A stretch of 64,000 bases of DNA, from the NCBI RefSeq assembly GCF_003590875.1, contig NZ_QYUN01000003.1, forward strand, positions 496,001-560,000, written 5' to 3'. The notes beneath the pieces are model-generated. The model was given only the letters and a program-made list of their open reading frames with translations. It was not told the DNA's origin and made no database searches. Shown piece after piece: positions 27,897 through 36,742 of the stretch (positions are counted from its first letter, which is position 1; each line of letters starts with the position of its first letter). This DNA is from Noviherbaspirillum cavernae. GTDB lineage: Bacteria > Pseudomonadota > Gammaproteobacteria > Burkholderiales > Burkholderiaceae_D. The position numbers and the translations under genes are program-made.

Positions 27897-29672
27897 ATGT
27901 TCAAGTCCATGTCAACGGGAACCAGATTGATCGCCGCCTTTGTACTGGTGGCGTTGTTCGGGGCGATTGTCGCCGCGATCGGCATTTTCAACATGCACAG
28001 AATCAACGACCGCAACGACGAGTTGTACGCGAACGAATTGCTCGGGCTTTCCTACATCAAGGAAGCCAACATCAACCTGATCTATCTCGGTCGTGCGCGC
28101 GGAAACTATCTGCTCGCAACCAGTACCGAAGAACGCGAGAAACAGAAGGAGCTGACACAAAAATACGCCGAAGCCGTGCAAAGCAATATGGCAAAGGCCA
28201 AACCGTTGTTCGCCGGCGAGCGCGCGAAGGAATTGCTGGCCGGCTTTTCCAGGACGTGGAACGACTATCAGCAATCGACGCAAAAGACCTATGCGCTTGG
28301 CGCGTCCGAACAGTTGCAGCAGCGCAGTGCGGAACTGTCGAAGGCCATGTCGGAGACACGCGGCTTCGCCGATATCCTCGACCACGAGTTGGCGGAATTG
28401 TCCAGGCAAAAGGAACAGGAGGCGCACGCGGCCGCCGAAGATGCCACCGCACTCTATCAATCGAGCCGGACCTTGATGACGGTGCTGGTTGCCTGCGGTT
28501 TGTTGATGAGCGTGGTGCTCGGCGTGCTGATCACGCGCAACCTGACCGGCAAGCTGGGTGGCGAACCGGACTATGCGGCCGAGGTGGCGAACCGCATCGC
28601 GCACGGCGACCTGTCCGTGCCCATCGAAACCAGGAGCGACGACCGCACCAGCCTGCTGTTTGCAATGAAGGACATGCGGGAGAGCCTCGTCAACATCGTT
28701 GCCAAGGTACGCAGCGGCACGGACACAATTGCCACCGCATCGAGCCAGATTGCGGCAGGCAATCAGGACCTGTCCTCGCGTACCGAAGAGCAGGCCGGCT
28801 CGCTGGAGGAAACCGCTTCGTCGATGGAGGAACTGACGTCGACGGTAAAACAGAATGCGGACAATGCGCGGCAGGCAAACGCACTTGCCGTGTCGGCCTC
28901 CGAAGTGGCGGCCAGGGGCGGCAACGTCGTGTCGCAAGTGGTGGACACGATGGCATCCATCAACGCGTCGTCGAAACGCATCGTCGACATCATCGGCGTC
29001 ATTGACGGCATCGCGTTCCAGACCAACATTCTTGCCTTGAACGCGGCCGTCGAAGCCGCGCGCGCCGGCGAACAGGGGCGCGGTTTTGCAGTGGTCGCAA
29101 GCGAGGTGCGCAACCTCGCACATCGCTCTGCGGCGGCAGCGAAGGAAATCAAGGAACTGATCGGCAATTCGGTCGAGAAGGTCGATGACGGCGCGAAGCT
29201 GGTCGACCAGGCCGGCGTGACGATGCAGGAAGTGGTGGAAAGCGTCAAACGCGTGACCGACATCATGGCCGAGATCACTGCCGCCAGCGCGGAGCAGACT
29301 GCCGGCATCGAGCAGGTCAATCAGGCGATCATCCAGATGGATCGGACCACGCAGCAGAATGCGTCACTGGTCGAACAAGCCGCTGCCGCGTCGGAAGCAA
29401 TGCAGCATCAGGCCGGTCAGCTGGCGCAGGCGGTCGGCGTATTCAAGCTCGACGCCACGTACCGGAACGCACCCGCACCGGTTGCCGGGGAACGCCGCGT
29501 TCCTCCGGTGCGCCCGCTGAACAGATCACGCGCGCAGAAGATTGCCTCGCCGGCAGTCTCTGCCATCACCGCGCAACCGAGACCACTCGCGAAAGTACAG
29601 GCCACGACCAGCGAGGAATGGGAGCAGTTTCAGGACACGCTCACACGCGGCCGCGTTAGCGGTCAAGCGTAA
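27897..29672 (+). CDS. Methyl-accepting chemotaxis protein
   Basis: The 591-residue receptor has a first membrane helix at about 10-32, a periplasmic four-helix-bundle domain (about 33-185), a second helix at about 188-210, a HAMP domain and a long cytoplasmic signalling hairpin with the conserved tip around [20 protein letters not shown]. Near the C-terminus the sequence EEWEQF resembles the NWETF-type pentapeptide that tethers CheR/CheB, followed by 14 more residues. The start at 27897 has GGGGAAAG eight bases upstream; an ATG five codons earlier is weaker. No other chemotaxis gene is in the window. The ligand is unknown. Confidence 0.95.
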   Translation: MFKSMSTGTRLIAAFVLVALFGAIVAAIGIFNMHRINDRNDELYANELLGLSYIKEANINLIYLGRARGNYLLATSTEEREKQKELTQKYAEAVQSNMAKAKPLFAGERAKELLAGFSRTWNDYQQSTQKTYALGASEQLQQRSAELSKAMSETRGFADILDHELAELSRQKEQEAHAAAEDATALYQSSRTLMTVLVACGLLMSVVLGVLITRNLTGKLGGEPDYAAEVANRIAHGDLSVPIETRSDDRTSLLFAMKDMRESLVNIVAKVRSGTDTIATASSQIAAGNQDLSSRTEEQAGSLEETASSMEELTSTVKQNADNARQANALAVSASEVAARGGNVVSQVVDTMASINASSKRIVDIIGVIDGIAFQTNILALNAAVEAARAGEQGRGFAVVASEVRNLAHRSAAAAKEIKELIGNSVEKVDDGAKLVDQAGVTMQEVVESVKRVTDIMAEITAASAEQTAGIEQVNQAIIQMDRTTQQNASLVEQAAAASEAMQHQAGQLAQAVGVFKLDATYRNAPAPVAGERRVPPVRPLNRSRAQKIASPAVSAITAQPRPLAKVQATTSEEWEQFQDTLTRGRVSGQA

Positions 29673-29691
29673 ATCACCAGGCGATCCATTG

Positions 29692-29745
29692 TGCCGTGTC
29701 GCACGCGAAACTGAAGCGATTCGCGCGTGACACGGCAGTTTTTTC
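29692..29745 (+). terminator. Long-stem intrinsic terminator after the chemoreceptor
   Basis: Arms at 29692-29709 and 29720-29737 pair over 18 positions with few mismatches (TGCCGTGTC with GACACGGCA) and are followed by six T. It can also act on the convergent regulator gene, whose stop lies at its edge. Confidence 0.85.
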
Positions 29746-30158
29746 TACCGCAGACTGGCATCGGCCAGCAGGCGGATCACGGTGTCCGCAATGTGGCGGT
29801 GCCGGTCGTCAAGGCGGCGCAGGATCTCGATCGTCGCGACATCGCGCGGCTGCACGCGCACGCCGGTGGATGTGCCGGTGGATGCGCCGCTTCCCGCAGG
29901 CGCCGAAACGCCATTTGCGCCGAAGCGCAGCCATTCGGCGGAAACGCCGAACCATTGCGCGAGGGCGCGCAGCTTCTCCTGGGTCGGGATCGCTTCACCG
30001 ACCAGCCACTTGCGCGCGGCATGGACCGAAATGGGCCGCCCCGCGAAACGCATGTTGAATTCGCGGGCCAGCTGGGTCGGACTATCAGGGGAATAGTGGC
30101 CATTTTGCAGCGCCTGCTGCAAACGGCTGCTGAAACTCAGTCTTTCTTCTCGGGACAT
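29745..30158 (-). CDS. Small helix-turn-helix regulator
   Basis: The 137-residue protein has an N-terminal lambda-repressor-like helix-turn-helix. The segment ISVHAARKWLVGEAIP resembles the DNA-binding helices of phage-type regulators that recognise growth or metabolic state. The C-terminal part is helical with a Gly/Ser/Thr-rich linker (SGASTGTSTGVRV). It is transcribed away from the aor cluster. A 28-bp inverted repeat lies in its promoter region, 53 bp before the ATG, and suggests autoregulation. It could also control the divergent aor genes. Both roles are inferred from position. Confidence 0.82.
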   Translation of the reverse strand: MSREERLSFSSRLQQALQNGHYSPDSPTQLAREFNMRFAGRPISVHAARKWLVGEAIPTQEKLRALAQWFGVSAEWLRFGANGVSAPAGSGASTGTSTGVRVQPRDVATIEILRRLDDRHRHIADTVIRLLADASLR

Positions 30159-30210
30159 GGTTCTGCTGCTTAGTTGCTTAGTTTTTCCAGCCGGACATTC
30201 TAATCGTAAT

Positions 30211-30238
30211 TTATTGCCATTTAACCAATTGGCAATAA
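30211..30238. promoter_or_regulatory. Inverted repeat between regulator and aor genes, candidate operator
   Basis: TTATTGCCA and TGGCAATAA form a perfect 9-bp inverted repeat separated by ten bases, in the divergent region between the HTH gene and the ferredoxin gene. It is well placed to be the binding site of the HTH protein. A similar stretch occurs at 43056-43080 upstream of the HrpG-like gene. Confidence 0.55.
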
Positions 30239-30434
30239 TTCAACTGGATTCTGTTGCAGTTGCGCATTGATGCAGATCATGTTCTGGCGACAAGCAAGCC
30301 AGATGTGTTATCGCCACACCCATAATCGTTTGCGTGACTGCCGCCAAGGCAGCTGCCAGCGTATCCACAGCACGCACCGCTTCACAACAACACGATGTTC
30401 CGTACGTCCGACGCGCCGAAAAAGGAGACGACGA

Positions 30435-30917
30435 ATGCAAAAATCCCTGCACATCAATGCCGACAAGTGCACCGGCTGCATGCAATGCGAGATGGCATGC
30501 AGTTACGAGAATTACGGCATGTTCAACCCCGCCAAATCCCGCATCAAGGTTTTTGAATTCCATCTCACAGGAAAGAAAGTTCCCTATACCTGCACCCAGT
30601 GCGACGAGGCATGGTGCCTGCACGCCTGCCCGGTCGATGCAATCCGGATCGATGCGGTGTCCGGCGCGAAGATCGTCGCGGAAGACATCTGCGTCGGCTG
30701 CAAGGTATGCACCATCGCCTGTCCGTTCGGCACGGTCAACTATGTGCAGTCCACCGGCAAGGTGCAGAAATGTGACTTGTGCTTCGACAACGTGACCGGA
30801 CCAGCATGCGCCTCGGCTTGCCCGACCGGCGCGATCACCTATGTGGATGCCGACTGGACCGGGCTCGACAAGATGCGCCAGTGGGCCAACAAGCTCGGCA
30901 ACCAGGCAAGCGCCTAG
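30435..30917 (+). CDS. aorA: Polyferredoxin subunit of aldehyde oxidoreductase (AorA-like)
   Basis: The 160-residue protein has 16 cysteines in four [4Fe-4S] motifs: CTGCMQCEMAC, CTQCDEAWCLHAC, CVGCKVCTIAC and CDLCFDNVTGPACASAC. This is the layout of HycB/DmsB-type electron-transfer subunits and of AorA from Aromatoleum-type aldehyde oxidoreductase. It would carry electrons between the tungsten subunit and the FAD subunit encoded downstream. The start at 30435 has AAGGAGA ribosome site; upstream in-frame codons are not conserved in style. It is the first gene of a five-gene cluster. Confidence 0.9.
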   Translation: MQKSLHINADKCTGCMQCEMACSYENYGMFNPAKSRIKVFEFHLTGKKVPYTCTQCDEAWCLHACPVDAIRIDAVSGAKIVAEDICVGCKVCTIACPFGTVNYVQSTGKVQKCDLCFDNVTGPACASACPTGAITYVDADWTGLDKMRQWANKLGNQASA

Positions 30918-30934
30918 CCCAGAGGAGAACCGAC

Positions 30935-32782
30935 ATGGCATGGACCGGAAAAATCCTGCGCGTCGATCTGACCGCAGGTAGCTGCAAGACCGAAGACCTG
31001 AACATGGAGTGGGCGCGCGACTATATCGGCCAGCGCGGCCTCGCGACAAAATATTTCGTGGAGGAAGTCGATCCGCACGTCGATCCGCTCGCGGCGGAGA
31101 ACAAGATCATCTGGGCCACCGGCCCCTTGACGGGAACGATGGCCTCGACCGGCGGACGCTATTCCGTCATCACCAAGGGCGCACTGACCGGCGCGATCGC
31201 CTGCTCGAATTCCGGCGGCTATTTCGGCGCGGAGCTGAAGATGGCCGGCTGGGACATGATCATTTTCGAAGGCAAGTCGCCAACGCCGGTGTATCTCAAC
31301 ATCGTCGATGACAAGGCGGAACTGCTCGGCGCCGCCTGGCTGTGGGGCAAATCGGTGTGGGAGACAGAACCGGCCATCAAGGCACGCCATCAGGACCCGC
31401 AAATTCGCGTGTCATCGATCGGACGTGCGGGCGAGACCGGCTGCCTGTACGCGGCGGTGGTGAACGATCTGCATCGCGCCGCCGGGCGCTCCGGCGTCGG
31501 TACCGTCATGGGCAGCAAGAACCTGAAGGCCATTGCGGTGCGCGGCACGCTGGGTGTCGGCAACATCCGCGATCCAAAGGCTTTCTTCGCAGCCGCCGCT
31601 GCCGCCAAGAAGGTGCTGGCGGACAACGCGGTCACCGGCCAGGGCTTGCCGACCTACGGCACGCAGGTGCTGATGAATGTGATCAACGAAATTGGCGCGA
31701 TGCCGACACGCAATCACCGCGACGTGCAGTTCGAGGGCGCGAAGGACATTTCCGCCGAAGCGATGCACGAACCGCGCAAGACCGACGGCAAGAAGAATCT
31801 CGTCGCCAATCAGGCCTGCTTCGGCTGCACCATCGCCTGCGGCCGCATCTCGAAGATCGACGAGACGCATTACACGGTGCAGAACCGGCCCGAGTACTGG
31901 GGCGCATCCGGCGGGCTCGAATACGAAGCCGCATGGGCACTCGGCTCGGCCAATGGCGTCAACGATCTGGAGGCGCTGACGTACGCCAACTTCCTCTGCA
32001 ACGAAGACGGCATGGACCCGATCTCGTTCGGCGCAACGGTCGGCGCGGTGATGGAGTTGTACGAGATGGGCGTGCTGACGAAGGAACAGGTCGGTATCGA
32101 GGCGAATTTCGGCAATGCCAGGGCGCTCACCTATTTCGCGGAAATCACGGCCAGGGGCGAAGGCTTCGGCAAGGAGATCGGCCTGGGTTCGAAGCGCCTG
32201 ACCGAAAAATACGGCCATCCCGAACTGTCGATGAGCGTGAAGGGGCAGGAGTTCCCCGCCTATGACTCGCGCGGCATCCAGGGCATGGGGCTGGCCTACG
32301 CCACCTCCAATCGCGGCGCCTGCCATCTGCGCGGCTACACCGTCGCCTCCGAGGTGCTCGGCATTCCGGTCAAGACCGATCCGCTCGTCACCGAGGGCAA
32401 GCCGGAACTGGTCAAGGCATTTCAGGATGCGACCGCCGTGTTCGACTCGGCAGGCATATGCATCTTCACCAGCTTTGCGTGGACGCTGGCGGACGTGCAG
32501 CCGCAACTGCACGCCGCGTGCGACGAGTCCTACACCATGGAGAATCTGGCGACCATCGGCGAGCGCATCTGGAACATGGAGCGCGACTTCAATAACCGCG
32601 CCGGCTTCACCAGCAAGGACGACACGCTGCCGCCGCGCCTGCTGACAGAGCCGGCAAAAGTCGGTCCCGCCACCGGTCTGGTCAATGGACTCGACAAGAT
32701 GCTGCCGGAGTATTACGCGGCGCGCGGCTGGACCAGCGACGGGCAGTTGACGGAGGAAACGCGCGTCCGGCTGCATTTATAG
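30935..32782 (+). CDS. aorB: Tungsten-dependent aldehyde:ferredoxin oxidoreductase large subunit (AorB-like)
   Basis: The 615-residue protein belongs to the AOR family, tungsten-bis-pyranopterin enzymes that oxidise aldehydes to acids or reduce acids. Family features are an N-terminal barrel starting with GKILRVDLTAG, GPLTGTMASTGGR, the cluster-binding start CFGCTIACGR near residue 295, and pterin-contact segments such as YEAAWALGS. The start has GAGGAGA 11 bases upstream. It follows aorA by 17 bp and is followed by the FAD subunit. In Aromatoleum the AorABC complex oxidises aromatic and aliphatic aldehydes with NAD; the same use is inferred here. Metal choice (W rather than Mo) is from family knowledge. 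Confidence 0.93.
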   Translation: MAWTGKILRVDLTAGSCKTEDLNMEWARDYIGQRGLATKYFVEEVDPHVDPLAAENKIIWATGPLTGTMASTGGRYSVITKGALTGAIACSNSGGYFGAELKMAGWDMIIFEGKSPTPVYLNIVDDKAELLGAAWLWGKSVWETEPAIKARHQDPQIRVSSIGRAGETGCLYAAVVNDLHRAAGRSGVGTVMGSKNLKAIAVRGTLGVGNIRDPKAFFAAAAAAKKVLADNAVTGQGLPTYGTQVLMNVINEIGAMPTRNHRDVQFEGAKDISAEAMHEPRKTDGKKNLVANQACFGCTIACGRISKIDETHYTVQNRPEYWGASGGLEYEAAWALGSANGVNDLEALTYANFLCNEDGMDPISFGATVGAVMELYEMGVLTKEQVGIEANFGNARALTYFAEITARGEGFGKEIGLGSKRLTEKYGHPELSMSVKGQEFPAYDSRGIQGMGLAYATSNRGACHLRGYTVASEVLGIPVKTDPLVTEGKPELVKAFQDATAVFDSAGICIFTSFAWTLADVQPQLHAACDESYTMENLATIGERIWNMERDFNNRAGFTSKDDTLPPRLLTEPAKVGPATGLVNGLDKMLPEYYAARGWTSDGQLTEETRVRLHL

Positions 32783-32900
32783 TCCTGCGCGGCGGAATGG
32801 GCATGGCGGTTCCGCATGCATTGCGCATGCGGAAGCCGGCAACGGCATCCGAGCGACGCCGACTCAGCCATGTGAAATCAACCAGCCACCGAGGACTCTC

Positions 32901-34172
32901 ATGCAACACGTCATCATCGGCAACGGTCCGGCCGGTGTCATCGCCGCCGAAACCATCCGCAAGCATGCGCCCGACGACACCATCGTTTTGCTCGGCGACG
33001 AACCGGAAGTGCCGTACTCGCGCATGGCGATTCCGTATCTCTTGCACGGCAACATCGGCGAACAGGGCACGCATCTGCGCAAGCGCGATGGCCATTTCGA
33101 GCAATTGAACATCAAGCAGATACAGGGACGTGCCGCACGCGTCGATACCACTGCGCGCCAGGTCGTGCTGGAAGACGGCACGGCAATCGCCTTCGACAAG
33201 CTGCTGATTGCCACCGGCTCCACGCCCTCGCGCGCGCCGATACCCGGCATCGACAGCCCCGGCGTGCACAACTGCTGGACGCTGGCCGATGCGCGCGCCA
33301 TCATGCAGCGCGCGAAACCGGGAGCGCGCGTGGTGCAGATGGGCGCGGGCTTCATCGGCTGCATCATCCTCGAAGCGCTCGCCGTGCGCGGCGTGCAGTT
33401 GACGGTGGTGGAAATGGAAGAGCGCATGGTGCCGCGCATGATGGGCGAAGGCGCGGGCAGCATGATCCGCCGCTGGTGCGAAACCAAGGGCATCACGGTG
33501 CATACCTCGACGCGGGTCGAGGCGATCGAGCAGATGGTGGATGGCGACACGCCGCTGCGGGTCAGGCTGTCGAACGGCCAGCGGATCGATGCCGACCTCA
33601 TCATCTCCGCCACCGGCGTCAAGCCGAACATCGGTTTTCTCGCCGACAGCGGCATCCAATGCCTGCTGGGCGTGCTGGTCGACGAGACGATGCAGACGTC
33701 GGTGTCCGGCATCTACGCCGCAGGCGATTGCGCCGAGGCTTTCGACCGCGTGAGCGGCAAGACCATCGTCTCGGCGATCCAGCCGAACGCCGCCGACCAG
33801 GCCTATTGCGCAGGGATGAACATGGCCGGCAGACATGCGGTGCAAAACGGCGTAACGCAACTCAACGTGCTCGACACACTCGGCCTCGTCTCTACCTCCT
33901 TCGGCCAGTGGCAGGGCGTGCCGGGCGGACAGCGCGCCGAGCTGACCGACGAAGACGGCTTCCGATATGTGCGGCTCGAATTCGCCGAGGATGTTCTGGT
34001 CGGTGCCAACGCCATCGGCCTGACCCAGCACGTCGGTGTGCTGCGCGGACTGATCGAATCGCGCGTTCCGCTCGGGGCATGGAAGGATGCCTTGCTGGCC
34101 GATCCGCTGCGCCTGTCGGAAGCCTACATCGCGAGCAAGCAGCGTCGGCAGGCATGGCTCGGTTCGACGTGA
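32901..34172 (+). CDS. aorC: FAD/NAD-binding oxidoreductase subunit (AorC-like)
   Basis: The 423-residue protein is a pyridine-nucleotide-disulfide-type FAD oxidoreductase. It has the FAD motif VIIGNGPAGVIAAETIRK at the N-terminus, a second nucleotide fold with MGAGFIGCIILEALAVRG near residue 150, and the FAD-contact GIYAAGDCAEA near residue 275. There is no redox-active CxxxxC, as expected for NAD(P)H:acceptor subunits. Position after aorAB makes it the NAD-coupling subunit of the aldehyde oxidoreductase. The 118-bp gap before it lacks a terminator, so co-transcription is likely. Confidence 0.9.
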   Translation: MQHVIIGNGPAGVIAAETIRKHAPDDTIVLLGDEPEVPYSRMAIPYLLHGNIGEQGTHLRKRDGHFEQLNIKQIQGRAARVDTTARQVVLEDGTAIAFDKLLIATGSTPSRAPIPGIDSPGVHNCWTLADARAIMQRAKPGARVVQMGAGFIGCIILEALAVRGVQLTVVEMEERMVPRMMGEGAGSMIRRWCETKGITVHTSTRVEAIEQMVDGDTPLRVRLSNGQRIDADLIISATGVKPNIGFLADSGIQCLLGVLVDETMQTSVSGIYAAGDCAEAFDRVSGKTIVSAIQPNAADQAYCAGMNMAGRHAVQNGVTQLNVLDTLGLVSTSFGQWQGVPGGQRAELTDEDGFRYVRLEFAEDVLVGANAIGLTQHVGVLRGLIESRVPLGAWKDALLADPLRLSEAYIASKQRRQAWLGST

Positions 34173-34185
34173 AAATCGCAGGCGC

Positions 34186-34437
34186 ATGAGAATCACGCTC
34201 AAGCTGTTCGCCACGCTCACCGATTATCTGCCCGCGGAACGCAGGCACAACGCGGTCACGCTCGATGTGGCGTGCGACACCACCATCGCCGATCTGGTCG
34301 CGCGCTTTCAGCTGCCGCCCAGGCTCGTCCATCTGGTGCTGGTGAACGGCGTCTACGTCGAACCGGCGGATCGATTCGCGCGCACCATGCATGACGGCGA
34401 CGTGCTGGCCATCTGGCCGCCGGTCGCAGGTGGATGA
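34186..34437 (+). CDS. MoaD/ThiS-like small sulfur-carrier protein
   Basis: The 83-residue protein has the ubiquitin-like fold pattern of MoaD and ThiS and ends in Gly-Gly, the thiocarboxylate site. The MoaD-like GVYVEPADRF and DGDVLAIWPPVAGG segments are present. Within an aor cluster it probably supplies dithiolene sulfur for the tungstopterin of AorB, matching the MoaD-like gene of the Aromatoleum aor operon. It begins 13 bp after aorC and overlaps the next gene by four bases (ATGA). Confidence 0.88.
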   Translation: MRITLKLFATLTDYLPAERRHNAVTLDVACDTTIADLVARFQLPPRLVHLVLVNGVYVEPADRFARTMHDGDVLAIWPPVAGG

Positions 34438-34742
34438 CACCCATCCCTGAAACGCTGTCCCGCGAGATGGCCTGCACTCCGGCGGAGTTCGCCCGCTGGC
34501 TTCCCGGTGCGACCTGCAATGCGGGAATTGAAACATCCGTTGCAGCCGACCGCACGCACTATCGCATCACACTTGGCGACGGTGCCATCGACATCAGTAC
34601 GCAGACGTGCTCGCCACGCCGCATCGCTGCCATCTCGCTGCCGGTGCTGCGGGTGACGTTCCGATTCATCGATCTCGACCCGATGCAGCGCAGTGCGTTC
34701 ATGGCGCGCTTCGACGCTTATACGCGCCGTGGCGGCGGCTGA
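34434..34742 (+). CDS. 102-residue protein of unknown function in the aor cluster
   Basis: I do not recognise this protein. It has an N-terminal leucine-poor stretch, then alternating strands (HYRITLGDGAIDIST, LPVLRVTFRFIDLD) and a C-terminal helix with MQRSAFMARFDAYTRR. The size and mixed alpha/beta layout are similar to small accessory proteins that help cofactor insertion. Overlap with the MoaD-like gene (ATGA) shows translational coupling, so it most likely assists cofactor assembly or delivery for the aldehyde oxidoreductase. This role is inferred from context alone. Confidence 0.75.
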   Translation: MTPIPETLSREMACTPAEFARWLPGATCNAGIETSVAADRTHYRITLGDGAIDISTQTCSPRRIAAISLPVLRVTFRFIDLDPMQRSAFMARFDAYTRRGGG

Positions 34743-34895
34743 ACCTGCCGGTCTCGATGCGCAGCCTGTGCGGCAAACCTGCCGGCGCGCCGGTTTGCGC
34801 GGACCACAATCGCTGCGATTATCTGCAGAGTGATGCTCGCGCAAAGCCGATCCCTGCGAAGACAGATTCCCGGACACATGAAGCCTCCGCGCCGC

Positions 34896-36155
34896 TCAGG
34901 CGATCTCGGTCACCGTCGCCTTCACATGGAGATTGCGTCCGGCGGCCAGCCCGGCGAAGAGCGCGGCAATGCCCACCGCGATGAAGAAGAATGCCGCGGA
35001 ATTCCAGTCGCCGCTCACATCGTGCAGCAGGCCGAACGCCAGCGGCCCGAGCGCCGCACCACTGTAGCCCAGGCCTTGCGCCATGCCCGACAGCGATGCC
35101 GCGACTGGGGCGTTCGGCGCGCGCAGCACGATGAGCGTGAGGCCGATGCTGAAGCAGCCGCCCTGGCCGAGGCCGAGCACGACGGACCAGAACCAGATCC
35201 ACGAGGTATCGGCAAACGCGCAACCGGCAAAGCCGATCAGCGTGACGATCATCATCAAGGCAATCGCTGCGCGCTGGTCGCGCCCGCGGGTGGCGATCCA
35301 GGGACCGGCCAGCGACGTGATCAGTTGCATGGCGATCGACAGCGACAGCATGCCGCCGGCAGCGAGCGGCGTCAGGCCGCGATCGATGAGCACCGTGGGC
35401 AGCCAGCCGAACACGCAATACGCGAGCGTCGATTGCAGTCCCATGTAGGCCGTGACCTGCCACGCGATCGGATCGCGGCGCAAGCCCTGCACGGTATAGC
35501 GGCGGGCGGCATTGCGCGCGCCGGCATGGCGCGTCTGCGGCCACCAGACGACGGCGGCAAGCAGTACCGGCACCAGCCAGAAGGCCAATCCGACGCGCCA
35601 GCTGTCGCCGGCAAACTGCTTCAGCGGCACGGTCAGGCCGGCCGCCAGGGCCGCCCCCAGACACAGGGCCATGGTGTACACGCCGGTCATGCCGCCCACC
35701 TGGCGCGCGAAATCGCGCTTGAGAATGCCAGGCAGCAGCACCATCACGACGCCGATGCTGGCACCCGCGAACAGCGTACCGGCGAACAGGCCGCCGATGC
35801 CGAAGAAGACACGCAAGCCGATCGCCGCCATCAGCACCACGAGGCCGTGCAGCACTACGCGTTCGGTGCCGAAGCGACTGGCGAGACGCGGCGCGAGCGG
35901 CGCGAACGCACCGAAGCACAGCACCGGCAGCGTCGTCAGCAGCGCCGCCCCGGTTGCGGACAAGCCGGTCGTGTCGCGGATGGCGGAGAGCACGGGCGCG
36001 ACGCTCGACAAGGCCGGCCGCAGGTTGATCCCGACCAGAAACAGCGCAAAGGCCAGATACCAGGAGAAGGCATCGCTATCGGCTGCATCGGCCTTGCGGA
36101 GAGTGGATTGCGGATTGGCTTCGGAGGGAAAAGGCAGGGGCTGGTCGTTACGCAC
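34896..36155 (-). CDS. CynX/NimT-type MFS transporter
   Basis: The 419-residue inner-membrane protein has about 12 hydrophobic helices. The opening YLAFALFLVGINLRPALSSV is characteristic of the CynX/NimT subfamily, members of which are linked to cyanate or 2-nitroimidazole export. The substrate here is not predictable. It converges on the aor cluster with 153 bp between stops and is not part of it. The N-terminal 28 residues are hydrophilic. The start ATG is not preceded by a strong ribosome site, so the exact start is tentative. Confidence 0.88.
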   Translation of the reverse strand: MRNDQPLPFPSEANPQSTLRKADAADSDAFSWYLAFALFLVGINLRPALSSVAPVLSAIRDTTGLSATGAALLTTLPVLCFGAFAPLAPRLASRFGTERVVLHGLVVLMAAIGLRVFFGIGGLFAGTLFAGASIGVVMVLLPGILKRDFARQVGGMTGVYTMALCLGAALAAGLTVPLKQFAGDSWRVGLAFWLVPVLLAAVVWWPQTRHAGARNAARRYTVQGLRRDPIAWQVTAYMGLQSTLAYCVFGWLPTVLIDRGLTPLAAGGMLSLSIAMQLITSLAGPWIATRGRDQRAAIALMMIVTLIGFAGCAFADTSWIWFWSVVLGLGQGGCFSIGLTLIVLRAPNAPVAASLSGMAQGLGYSGAALGPLAFGLLHDVSGDWNSAAFFFIAVGIAALFAGLAAGRNLHVKATVTEIA

Positions 36156-36434
36156 AATAAAAAATCCTGTTGCCGGGTTCCGCGCATCGACAGCAGGCCA
36201 TCGCCGGCGGGAACCTTCGAAATCGAGAGAGTGTCATTCATCGAGTTGCGCTTCATCCGTTGCATCGAAGAATGAGGCAGCCGATTCAGTGCAACGCTGG
36301 AGAAGTCGTGATGACTTGTTCTGCTTGCAGTGCGCACGAACAACGCGGCACCACAGTGCGAAATATAACCGTTGCCAAAAGAACGTGCAGAGGACTGACA
36401 GCGGGACGCATTTTTGTCATATCAAAGGGACAAC

Positions 36435-36659
36435 ATGAACAAAACGCTGCAACGGACAATGTCCCTGTCTGCCTTCTTCATGCTTGCCATGCTGAATGCA
36501 TGCGCAGGCACAACGCCTTCCGGAGAGGCGAAGACATCCGCGCCAGCGCGTGAAGCGGAAAGAACCGTGTGTACCATGGACGTGAAGCGCTGTCCCGACG
36601 GCAGCTGGGCAGGAAGAACGGGACCGGCGTGTGAGTTCAAATGTCCAGCGGCGAATTGA
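36435..36659 (+). CDS. Small cysteine-containing lipoprotein
   Basis: The 74-residue protein starts with a lipoprotein signal peptide ending at the lipobox LNAC, so it should be anchored to a membrane. After a short Ala/Thr-rich linker comes a compact domain with four cysteines: VCTMDVKRCPDGSWAG and then CEFKC. This pattern is shared by small envelope proteins of unknown function with a Kazal-like spacing. The start is set by AAAGGG upstream of ATG 36435; an earlier in-frame ATG lacks a ribosome site. It is monocistronic. Confidence 0.72.
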   Translation: MNKTLQRTMSLSAFFMLAMLNACAGTTPSGEAKTSAPAREAERTVCTMDVKRCPDGSWAGRTGPACEFKCPAAN

Positions 36660-36742
36660 GCATGCCGAACAAGGCTGCAGATTGGCACGCCATGCGAAGG
36701 AAGTCGAACGGCGATAGCGGTTGATGCCGCTACCGCACGGGC

